From Polysphondylium violaceum (Eukaryota > Evosea > Eumycetozoa > Dictyosteliales > Dictyosteliaceae): DNA of 41,496 nt. Under the pieces are notes generated by a model. It was not told the DNA's origin. It was given only the letters and a program-made list of their open reading frames with translations, and ran no database searches. Positions 1 to 8,944 of the stretch are shown piece by piece. Within the stretch, counting starts at the first letter, position 1. Each line of letters begins with the position of its first letter. The stretch spans positions 1 to 41,496 of the forward strand of contig AJWJ01000173.1 of the NCBI GenBank assembly GCA_000277445.1, read 5' to 3'. The position numbers and the translations under genes were made by a program.

Positions 1-785
1 GGGTTGCCATTTTATTCAAGTAAAAAAAGTAAATTTTTATTTTTGCCGCTATTTATAACTCAGTTTGGGTTTTTTACGATATTATCTATTCTATTATTTT
101 GTGAGTGTATGTGTTTGTGTTTGTGTGTTTGATTAGACGATTGAGTGGTGTTTATACAACATCACTGTGGTATCCACTTTTAAATAGAGAGATAGAGAGT
201 GAGAGGGGGGTCTGATTTCTTTTTATTTTTCTCTTTTTTTTGTGGTGGGTGAAAACACCACAAAGAGTAAAATCTAATTATAGGGATTTTAGATATCGAC
301 GATTTGTAATCATGCCCGCTGTCAATTACTATTTGGAGAGGTATGAAAGATAAAAACGAAAAACATATGTTTTTGAATGTGGTGAGTGCACTCCACACTT
401 TTATCTGACTCTTTTTTTTCAGAATCTCCAACTTTTGCGTTACGCAAAAAAAGAATGTGTTGTGCTCATGTCGATTGATATGTCAACTCGCATGCAATTG
501 TGTGAAGTTGTTGTAGATTATAAACAGTAGTTAGTATCTACTAGTAGTTGATAAAACTCAAACTCTACATCAAAAAATCCCAGATCACACGATTGGTTAT
601 AATATAACCTTCAAGTAGCTCTCTAAACAATCAATGTATCCTGGAGCTCCTAAAATGATCTTTTGACCAAACTCTGCCTTGGATGATTTTTGATTTTTTA
701 TTTGAATTTTTTCAATTTCTTGAAAAGGGGTAGGCCTTGAAAAACAATTTTGAACAAGTTACACAAACACAGACACATATCAGAG
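1..785. other. Intergenic region, G/T-rich left part
   Basis: No convincing gene is seen here. An open stretch on the minus strand (180-431) has no ATG and low-complexity content. The left 300 bases are G/T-rich on the plus strand (repeated GTGTTTGTGT-like runs), which resembles the upstream regions of minus-strand genes elsewhere in the window. It may therefore be the promoter of a gene lying left of the window. An 8-bp perfect dyad around one base, TTTTGCGTTACGCAAAA, lies at 433-449. The last 150 bases are the cyclophilin gene's promoter. Confidence 0.6.
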
Positions 786-1491
786 ATGAAGAAGAGTTTA
801 TTGGTAGCTTTTTGTATAATAGTGGTGTTTGCAATCACAGGTTGTAACTCACAATCCACAGCCCCAAACACATTTAATGTATTGTTTGAGACCTCTATCG
901 GGAATATAGAGTTGACATTGAATAGAAGTTGGGCACCTGTCGGTGTTGACCATTTCTATGACTTGATTCAAGCAAATTATTATGACCAAAATGCATTTTT
1001 TAGAGTGATTCAATCACCCAGACCATTTGTAGCTCAATGGGGTATAGCTGCCGACCCAGATATCAGCGCCAAGTGGAATTTCACCATCAATGATGATCCA
1101 GTCGTTGGCAACTCAAATACCATTGGCACAATATCATACGCCGCCGAAATGAACAGCAACAACTATGCATGTTGTAGAACAACTCAACTTTTCATCAACT
1201 TTGGTGATAATTCATTCTTGGATTCAATGGGTAATTAGTCATTTATTTATATATGAAAATCACGACCAACCGATATATTTTTGTCGCTAACATACTCTGT
1301 CGTATCTATACTTAGGATTTGTACCTTTTGGTTATGTAAAGTCTGGTTTAGATGTCGCAATGAAGTTTTACTCTGGGTACGGTGAACAGCCCGACCAGAC
1401 ACTCATCTATTCAGAAGGAAATTCCTATTTACAAGAAAACTTTCCTTTATTAGATTATCTAACTTCAGCAACCATTATAAATGATAAATAA
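786..1491 (+). CDS. Secreted cyclophilin-type peptidyl-prolyl isomerase
   Basis: Two exons, 786-1230 and 1316-1491, give 206 residues. The intron starts GTAATT and ends TTAG, and joining restores frame across SMG/FVPFG. The first 23 residues are a signal peptide (MKK, then a hydrophobic run) ending ITGCNSQ. The rest is a compact cyclophilin fold: an FETSIGNIEL start, catalytic-Arg motif FFRVI, AQWG matching the usual Gln region, and TQLFIN...LD matching the usual FFI...LDG strand. The ATG at 786 was chosen because no in-frame ATG lies upstream. The protein probably assists proline isomerisation in the secretory pathway or outside the cell. The subfamily is one I associate with bacteria and algae rather than CypA, and the tryptophan that binds cyclosporin in CypA is not evident. 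The LxGC-like motif at the signal end resembles a bacterial lipobox, but a eukaryote should not lipidate it. Confidence 0.85.
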
Positions 1492-1743
1492 AAGTACTCG
1501 AGGAGATAATCAACGATGAATAACTGTCTCTTTTATTTTTGGTCTTGACACGTATGTAATGCGCTTTTTTAAAAATCTTTTTTTTTTCATTTGGGTTGAT
1601 ATTGTGTGTGAAAGTCAGGAATAGTTCAAATTTTTTCAATTTTTAAAGATAGCAATAAAGAGACAGGAGAGGGTAAAGAGAGCAGAGAGAAAAGTGTATA
1701 ATATAAATTGTAAAGTAATAATAGTAATAATAGAACATATAGA

Positions 1744-2772
1744 ATGAAATCATCAGCATCATCAACAACAACAACAACAACAACAACAAAACAAGAGGTA
1801 AATAGTAATAGTAGTAGCAATGTTGGTTTAAAAAATAAGAATAATAATCTGTCACATTTGGTGTCGACAAAGAGGCTACCCATTGATATCAGTCATGACA
1901 CTCTCATGGATCCCGTCAATATTCCATCAAAGTTTAAGTTATTTCAAGCATCATCAGACAATACAGGCAATATATTTGGCTATATTCAGTATAATCTATT
2001 GGATGGGGTGAGGGTGTCGGCCAGGACGTTGGATTCGAGATTAAAGGTGACGGTGGAGAGACCCCCTTCATCAGTGGTGTCGACATCGATCGCCAATAAC
2101 AACATCAGCAATACACCCATCAAGTTTTCCTTCAGTTGGTATGAGACCCCACGTGGTCCACGTGAGGCCGACATTGGCATCAACGTGTCGAATCTGTACA
2201 GTATCTACAAAAAACACCTCGGTAGTGTGTTTCAGGTGGGCTGCAGCGCAGGTATCCGTGTGCACAGCCTCAGCAGAATGATTGTGTCGCCCTTTATCAA
2301 TCCCAAATTCACATATTTTGGTAAATTTGGTTGGATCAATCTCAACGTACCCATCAACAAACGATCCAATCGTGTGGTCCTCAAGCACCACATGTTCTTT
2401 TCCATTGCGGGCAATACATTGTTGTCGAGTTTGGAGGTGACATCTCGATTAGGCGATATGAGCAAGTATCTCAGTGGCGGCAAAGAGAGCAAGGATCGAT
2501 TGGCTGCCAATGCATATCCATGCTCAAATTTTGACAGAAACAGAATCACATGCGGCTCAAGATTCTTTGAAACCATTCACTACAAAATCGTGCATGTCAA
2601 CAGCTCTACTGAGGCCGGCGTAAGAAGAGTCAGTAAATTATATGGTGTGTCGTGGCAACTAGAGTTTGGTCTAAAACACAGCCTTGGTGGCATTGGTGCC
2701 CTTCAATGTCTTTTCACCCACACTCTTGGCCAGAAGACAAACTTTGGTCTCAGTTTTGGTTTTGATATTTAG
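1744..2772 (+). CDS. Candidate mitochondrial outer-membrane beta-barrel protein
   Basis: A single exon of 342 residues, starting at the ATG after a short AT-rich leader. I do not recognise the family with certainty. Residues 1-45 are low-complexity (Ser, Thr and Asn runs). From about residue 60 to the end the chain is made of alternating polar/hydrophobic segments rich in Gly, Ser and aromatic residues, with no hydrophobic helix long enough to span a membrane. That is the look of a transmembrane beta-barrel. The last 11 residues, TNFGLSFGFDI, contain N-F-G-L-S-F-G-F. This fits the mitochondrial beta-signal rule (polar, any, Gly, any, any, hydrophobic, any, hydrophobic) used by the SAM complex. 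Tom40, VDAC and Mdm10-like proteins are possible relatives. The topology call is inference; the open frame itself is secure. Its 3' end faces that of the polymerase gene 76 bp away. Confidence 0.75.
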   Translation: MKSSASSTTTTTTTTKQEVNSNSSSNVGLKNKNNNLSHLVSTKRLPIDISHDTLMDPVNIPSKFKLFQASSDNTGNIFGYIQYNLLDGVRVSARTLDSRLKVTVERPPSSVVSTSIANNNISNTPIKFSFSWYETPRGPREADIGINVSNLYSIYKKHLGSVFQVGCSAGIRVHSLSRMIVSPFINPKFTYFGKFGWINLNVPINKRSNRVVLKHHMFFSIAGNTLLSSLEVTSRLGDMSKYLSGGKESKDRLAANAYPCSNFDRNRITCGSRFFETIHYKIVHVNSSTEAGVRRVSKLYGVSWQLEFGLKHSLGGIGALQCLFTHTLGQKTNFGLSFGFDI

Positions 2773-2804
2773 ATTTAGATTTATAAATCGAGTGATTTAA
2801 ATTA

Positions 2805-2831
2805 AATAAAAAAAAAAAAGAGATCTTTATT
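2805..2831. promoter_or_regulatory. Facing poly(A) signals between convergent genes
   Basis: AATAAA at 2805-2810 serves the plus-strand beta-barrel gene, which stops at 2772. Its reverse, TTTATT at 2826-2831, serves the minus-strand polymerase gene, which stops at 2849. Only 76 bp separate the two stop codons, so the two 3' UTRs probably overlap. Confidence 0.5.
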
Positions 2832-2848
2832 AATGTACGATATGATAT

Positions 2849-5800
2849 CTAGGGTTCATAGGATAAGGATAAGGATGATGGTGTACCATTGTTTTTGTAC
2901 TGCTCGAGGGCGTGGAGATACTCGTCTCGGTTAATATCAACCTTTTCCATGGATCCCCATTTGGTGCCGATGGATAAACTGACAGAGAGGGGAACACTGA
3001 GTTGATGGTGTTGGGATACTTCTTCCATTTTTGATTTGATGACAAAGTGAAGATTCTTTTCTCTGATGAGTGATTCTGGAATTTCAAAGACGAGTTCATC
3101 ATGGATCTGAAGAATGAGACGTGGTTGTAAAAGTGGATTTTCTTTGGCTTCTTTGATCAAGACTTGATCGATGCTCAACATGGCCGTTTTGATGATATCT
3201 GCAGCACTGCCTTGAATGATGGTGTTGACAGCTTGACGTTTGGCGGTGGAGGCCTCGTAGGAACGACTGGATTTAATATCGGGGAGACATCTACGACGTT
3301 TGCTAATAGTTTCAACATATTGCTTGGCTTGGACGTCTCTGTTGGTGGCCTCGATAAATTCCTTGATTCGAGGAAAGCCTGCAAAGAGTTTTTTGATAAA
3401 TTCGTTGGCGTCTGATGGAGACACACGGATAATGGCGCTGAGTGTGTGCGCACCCATGCCATACATGATACCATACACCACTCTTTTGGCCTTTTCTCTC
3501 TCATCGTTGGTCACTTGATCTGGTGTTTTGTTTTTCAACACACCTGCCACCATTCTCATCACATCGAGGCCGTCTTCAAAGTTTTGAATCATCTTTCTGT
3601 CGCCGCAATAGTGTGCCATGACTCTAAGTTCAATCTGATTGTAATCCAATCCCACCAACACATAGCCCTCTCTGGCGATAAAACAGTCTCTAAAATTAAC
3701 GCTGTGGCTCATCTCGGGTGGTAATCCTCGATTGATTTGGTTCTCTGCATCTTGCAAATCAATCATAGATATAGTGGTGGATTCGTAATCGTCATCGTCG
3801 TCCTCTGTGGCACTTCTTACACCATTGGCTTGGTATGCATCGTCTATTTCGCTTACAGAGAAAACACCTCTTGGTAAGTTTTGAAGATTGGGGTCTTGAC
3901 ATGACACTCTTCCAGTAGAGGTACCCGTTTGCAACCATTTGGGAGTGATGGGGATGGTGTGATAAACATTCTTGTCCTTCCTGGCCTTGTATAGATAGGG
4001 TTCAATGTATGATGATAGAATCTTTCTTACTCTTCTGTAATTCAATACCAATCCGGGTAATGTTTCGCTGGGATTCTTTACAGCCAATTCCAACATTTGT
4101 TGCTTTTTTGTTCCGCTTCCATTCCATCCTATTAATCCCAATTCGGTAAATTTAGCAGAAACAGCAGCAGGTGATCCCAGTCCCTTGAAGCTATACCTAT
4201 CCATACACCATCTTTCCAATGTCTCCAAAGACAATTTCAATATACCCTCACTCTTTACAATTGTATCTGGATTAAATGTAACTCCATGTAATTCTAGTTC
4301 TAATTATTATTATTTTAATAAAATGATTAGTGATCAGCGATATCATATATCAGAATGATATAAAAGACCAATCAATATACATACTAGATAAAATGGAAAC
4401 CAATTTCATTTCTCTTGCAAATGCAAACAATAATTCCAAATCTGATAGTTTCTTTTTAATGAGGATATGAAGGATTGCTGTGTTTTTCATATCGATAGCA
4501 AACTTTGAATAGTTGTTTGATACATCCATTTTATCAATGCTCGATTCTGATCCATCCAATGAATTGATTGTTTGTATACTTTCACTGTAAAATACATTTT
4601 CTTTTTGTTTGTTTGATTGAATGATTGATGTTGAAGGTAATGAAACCAATCCATTGGTATTGTTGTTGTTGTTGTTGTTGTTATTACTAAGAGTACCCAT
4701 TTCTTTTTCCAATGGAGTTAAAAATGTATTGATCAAGGACTCCATTGAATACTCAAACATTTGTTTAGAGTCTGAATTAAAAATCCATCCACCGACTTTG
4801 GGATCCCAGTTGGATGTTGGGATAAAGAATGGGTTGTAGGAAAGGAATGGTTTCAATGCATCTTGGCTATTAAAACAGACGTTTTCCTTTGTTTTCTCTA
4901 ATAGTTTAATCATAAAGTCCAAATGACTACGTACTTTTTTACCTTCAGGATTAAAGATTGGTATAAAATACTTTTTCAAACAGGGCAAAGAATCCATTGA
5001 TCCACCAGATGTAGAGACTGAAGAGGACGAGGATGTTATATGGGGTGTGAGAAGTGAAGATGACCCAGAGAGAATCCATAAGCAGTAGGCCAACGGTTCT
5101 TGGGCAGTGCTATTATTGCTACTATTCTCAATGGCTCTAGATTTCTTTGCTGCAGTGCCTTTGGGAAGGTTGTGGTCTCTAAAGTTTGTCTTGTCATTGT
5201 CAAATTGAACACCCCAAACAAGTAAAGTGATCTTTTCAATATCAATTTCACTTTCCAATTGACGAATAGAAAATTCATGATTGATCTCTTTATAGCCATT
5301 GGGAACAATTGATTTCATTGTTTGTCTCTTGTACCCACCAGCACCAACCTTTGTTGGAGTATGTCTCTGGAAAGACGAGAATGCTGGTGTATCTATAATA
5401 TCTTCAATAGTTTTACTCGCAACTGCTTCAAATGATGATATAACATGTTTCTTTGGACTAGAAGCAGGTCTTTTTGAAGGTGTCGTTTTCTTTGGTGTAG
5501 TACTTGGTGTAGTGTTTGGTGTAGTGTTTGTACTTGTTGTAGTAGTTGTTGTTTTCTTTGCTGGTGTTGTAACTTTTTTAGGTATAAAGTCTTCATATTT
5601 AAATTCATCCAAAATATCCAATAGAGGCAGATCTTGTTGTTGTTGCTGTTGTTTAGTTGGTGTTTTTACAGGTGTTGTTTGTTTATCAGTTGGTTCTTGA
5701 AAGGATTGTTCATCAAGATAATCTTTTTTATCAAATACAAATGGTTCTTGTTGTTGTTGTTGTTTCTTGACATTAGTAGAATCTGATGGTGTAATCCAAT

Positions 5801-6581
5801 CATCGCTGCTTTTTAGTATCTTACTGCTACTTGTAAAGGTAGTATTGGCATTCAAAGGGCTACTCTTTGTAGGAGTATTGGAGTTGAGTTTTTGATGACT
5901 AATGTATTGCATTCTAGCTTGTATTTGTTGTTTAACCAAAGGATCGTTTGGATCTACTGGTAAACCATTTTGGTTCTCATATTGTGGTCTATGTTTAGTT
6001 AGAGACACTATTGGTTTTGGTTGCTGGGGTTGATCAACTGGTTTTGGTTGTTGATTACTATAGGAAGCACTTAGTTTCTTTATATCTAATTTAAGTGGTT
6101 TAAGTTTAGATGGAGATGGTGTTGGAGTAGTTGGAGTAGTTGTTGTTGGTATTGGGTCGGGTAAAGGTGCAGGTAAGGGTACAGGTAAGGGTACAGGTAA
6201 AGGTACAGGTTTACTACTATTACTATTTACAATACTGCTACTACTACGTTGTACTCTACTACCATCATCAACAACTTTACCACCACCGCCCAATGTAGGC
6301 GAAGAGGTACTTCTGTTATTTATATTTGTATTACTAAATGAAGCTCTGTTTAATAGTAGCTGTGAAGGTGAAGTTTGCAACACTCTATTTAAATTTGAAG
6401 AAATTGAACCAATGTTTGGACTACTATCTGTATCTGTATCCATACTAAGCGTACCACTACTACTACTACTATCACTGTTTTTGCTCTTGCTATTACTATC
6501 GCCATCTAGTGCATGAAGTATGGACAAGAAATCATTGTCCACATCATCTAGTGTTTGACTAGAGTTTGAGTTTAAACTCAT
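2849..6581 (-). CDS. PolA-family DNA polymerase, Pol theta/nu type, without helicase
   Basis: Exons 6581-4385 and 4299-2849 (transcript order) encode about 1,215 residues. Donor GTATGT; the splice joins ILSK to LELHGVTF, matching the LELNGIGF stretch of human POLQ. Residues 1-400 are disordered (Ser/Asn/Gln/Thr runs and a Pro-Val-Pro-Leu repeat). Residues about 430-740 look like the decayed 3'-5' exonuclease-like domain of POLQ/POLN (DPKVGGWIF). The polymerase follows: GRVSCQDPNLQNLPR, motif A DYNQIELRVMAH (Asp951), motif B with R1000, K1004 and Y1012-G, the KRQAVNTIIQGSAADI block, and motif C QIHDELVFE (Asp1133). A 50-residue acidic insertion before motif A sits where POLQ has its palm insert. 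No helicase domain is present, so the layout is POLN-like. Likely role: DNA repair synthesis, perhaps end joining or crosslink repair. An alternative acceptor 6 nt downstream would drop two residues. Confidence 0.92.
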
Positions 6582-6737
6582 CTCTGCGCCTATCTATCTC
6601 TGTATAATTGTGAGGACTTGAACATACGCTCCTCTTTGGAAGAAAATTGCTTTTTTTTTTTTAAAACTCTATCAAATTTTTCAATTTCTCGGAATTATCA
6701 TACCTCCCACCCACCCCATCGTTATCAACTATCACTC

Positions 6738-7389
6738 ATGTTTAAGAGAGGATTATCATTGTTTAGCAATAGTAGTAGTAGTAATAGTGTTAGTAATATT
6801 AAACTTGATAAACATGCATTTCTAATACAACCACCGATCGTCAATAAATGTCCGCAGCAAATCAAACTCTATGAACAGGGATCACAATTAGAGTTGCAGT
6901 ATGATCATAGCAAATCATTTACTTTTTCATCAGAGTTTCTAAGAGTGCAATCACCATTATCTGATAAATCAAAGGATGCAAACGTAGGTACCAAACATAA
7001 ATAACACATCTATGTTAGTAATAGTTTTGTTAACGCCTTCCCTCATTCATTCATTCCTTCTAGTTGATCACAGGCAGAAGAAATGTAAGAATTATGAAAA
7101 TAGAACCTGTTGGTAACTATGCTATAAAGTAAGTGTGCATATGTATACTGTTGCATTTATATCATTTAGCTAATCTTTTTATCTCAAAGATTCATGTTTG
7201 ATGATCTCCATGAAACAGGTATATATAGTTGGGATTATTTATATAGTTTAGGTGAAAATAAATACTCTTTAATGAAATCTTATCTAAAGAGTATTAAAGA
7301 TACAGGCAAATCTAGAGATCCCAGAGTTCATAATAGACAACATTTAAAACAACAACAAAAACAACAACAGGATAGTACTGCCAACAATA

Positions 7390-7420
<31 letters not shown>

Positions 7421-7454
7421 GACCACAACAACAACTACCCCTAAAGAAGAATAA
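6738..7454 (+). CDS. DUF971 (GBBH-like N-terminal) domain protein, probably mitochondrial
   Basis: Exons 6738-6983, 7064-7128 and 7190-7454 give 191 residues. Both junctions keep the frame and rebuild the domain signature: EFLRVQSP, then GRRNVRIMKIEPVGNYAIK, then F.FDD.HETGIYSWDYLYSLGE. This is the DUF971 fold found at the N-terminus of gamma-butyrobetaine hydroxylases, as stand-alone bacterial proteins, and beside Mrp/Ind1-type Fe-S proteins. The first 40 residues are basic and Ser-rich with no acidic run, as in a mitochondrial presequence (inference). The C-terminus is a Gln run and a Thr run of about 16 residues encoded by ACA/ACG repeats, then PKEE. The start codon lies 156 bp from the divergent polymerase start, so the two probably share a promoter region. 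Its exact biochemical role is unknown; a link to Fe-S or iron proteins is only suggested by family context. Confidence 0.88.
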
Positions 7455-7829
7455 TTTATCTTATTCATAATAAAGCTTGTACAATAACCTATGCATATTA
7501 TATAATCATATTTTATTCTATTATAGAAGACCAACGTCACCTTTATCGTATCATAATGGTACTCAACCTTCACCTACCAAGGTCTGGAGTCTCAATTTCC
7601 ATCACGACGATGTATAAATGATGGTAATGGAAAACTTTAACGTTTGTTTGGTGACTCAATTTGTCTGTTTCATTGAAAAGATAATAGTGAGTGCATAATT
7701 ATGTTGTAAATTGGCAACAATGAAATATTCCATTGATTTTTTTTTTTTTCAAAAATCAAAATTTGCATAAATTTGATTAAATTAATTAGTTACGACAACA
7801 CCATACAGATATAGATATATTCAAATAAC
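7455..7829. other. Intergenic region between DUF971 and sepiapterin reductase genes
   Basis: This holds the DUF971 3' UTR and the reductase promoter (T-run at 7738-7750). At 7528-7617 there is a 29-codon open stretch after a good acceptor (TATTATAG), with protein-like composition and a TAA end. I find no phase-compatible donor in the preceding exon, so I do not add it to the gene. Confidence 0.5.
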
Positions 7830-8892
7830 ATGACAGAAAAAGTATTAGCTTTAGTCACAGGAGCATCTAGAGGATTTGGTTTATCTATTTGTGAAGAGTT
7901 TTCAAAAACCAATAAAAATATTGATTTTGTATTGTTTGCATTCTCTTTCAACGATGAAAAGATTCAAAAAATAACAAGTGATCTCAAATCTTTCAATCCA
8001 AATGTAAACATTCTTCATGTTGTCAATATTGATATGAGTGTTATTTCTCAAGTAGAAAAAGAATTTCAATCTCTTTTAGATAAAGTATGTTATTTGATTG
8101 TATATATATATATATATGAGATATAGATAGAGATATAGGTATTAATAATGTGGTTTCTTATTTCAACTCATACTATAAATAACACACAATAGATTAATAT
8201 GGATAACTATACAGATGTTGTTTTTGTTAATAATCACGGCTCATTAAGTACATTAGATCTTGTTGAAAATCTTTCAGAATTTAAGCAAATTGAATCAGAT
8301 ATTACATTAAATACAACATCTATTGTTGTCACCTCTTCTCTCTTTTTGAGAAAAATTAAATCCTTGACTAATTTCAAAGACATTAGATTCAGTTTAGTCA
8401 ATGTTTCATCATTATGTGCTATTAAACCATTCCAATCATGGGGTATTTATTGTTGTGGTAAAGCTTTGTAAGTACTACTATAGTTATCATACATATTTAT
8501 TATTAAAATATAATTGATTAACTAATAATTATAATTATAATCAAATAAGCCGTGATATGCTTTATCAAAATATTGCTGTTGAGAATGTAAGTGTTTAATT
8601 CATTACTTTTATTATTTATTATTCTAAACTCCCTAACACCCCATCTTATTAATTATACATATAGCCATTTGAAAATCTTAAAACATTAAACTATGCACCA
8701 GGTCCAATGGACACTGATATGCAAAAAGAGATTAGAGAAAAATGTACCCATGGTCCAACCAAACAAGTTTTTATTGATATGAAAGAAGGGGGTAGACTCG
8801 TAAATCCAAACACATCTGCTGCTAAATTAGTTAAACTTGTTTTTGATTATAAATTTACATCTGGCGCTCATCTTGATTTCTTTGATCAATAA
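7830..8892 (+). CDS. sprA: Sepiapterin reductase (short-chain dehydrogenase)
   Basis: Four exons, 7830-8084, 8193-8467, 8550-8586 and 8665-8892, encode 264 residues, the usual family length. All three donors are GTATGT or GTAAGT and all phases agree. The NADPH-binding turn is TGASRGFG (residues 10-17). The catalytic set is Ser157/158 in NVSS, Tyr171 and Lys175 in SWGIYCCGKAF. The NAPGP-like motif that sets sepiapterin reductases apart reads NYAPGPMDTDMQ. The enzyme catalyses the last NADPH-dependent steps of tetrahydrobiopterin synthesis from 6-pyruvoyl-tetrahydropterin, in the cytosol. Dictyostelids also make the D-threo isomer (dictyopterin), in which this enzyme takes part. The third exon is only 37 nt. 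NNHGSL replaces the usual NNAGSLG, with His for Ala near the cofactor. Its stop lies 51 bp from the stop of the convergent RhoGEF gene. Confidence 0.95.
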
Positions 8893-8931
8893 ACAAGTAA
8901 AAAAGTTATTTGATGATGATGAAAATAATAA

Positions 8932-8944
8932 AATAAATTTTATT
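8932..8944. promoter_or_regulatory. Palindromic two-way poly(A) signal
   Basis: AATAAA, one T, then TTTATT make a 13-base palindrome that reads AATAAA on both strands. The plus copy lies 40 bp after the sepiapterin reductase stop. The minus copy touches the RhoGEF stop codon (8944-8946). Cleavage 10-30 nt past the plus signal would fall inside the RhoGEF coding sequence, so the two mRNAs should overlap in antisense. Confidence 0.5.

Noticed and set aside
180-431. Open frame on the minus strand, 83 codons
   Set aside because: No ATG at its start, low-complexity Lys/Ser/Phe content from A/T runs, and no domain.
4294-4299. Second possible acceptor 6 nt into exon 2 of the polymerase gene
   Set aside because: In frame, but it would delete LE from KLELHG, and the longer form matches the family better. 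Noted as a possible minor isoform.
5299-5700. Val/Gly/Phe-rich plus-strand frame opposite the polymerase gene
   Set aside because: Antisense of the Thr/Pro/Gln low-complexity segment in the polymerase N-terminal region.
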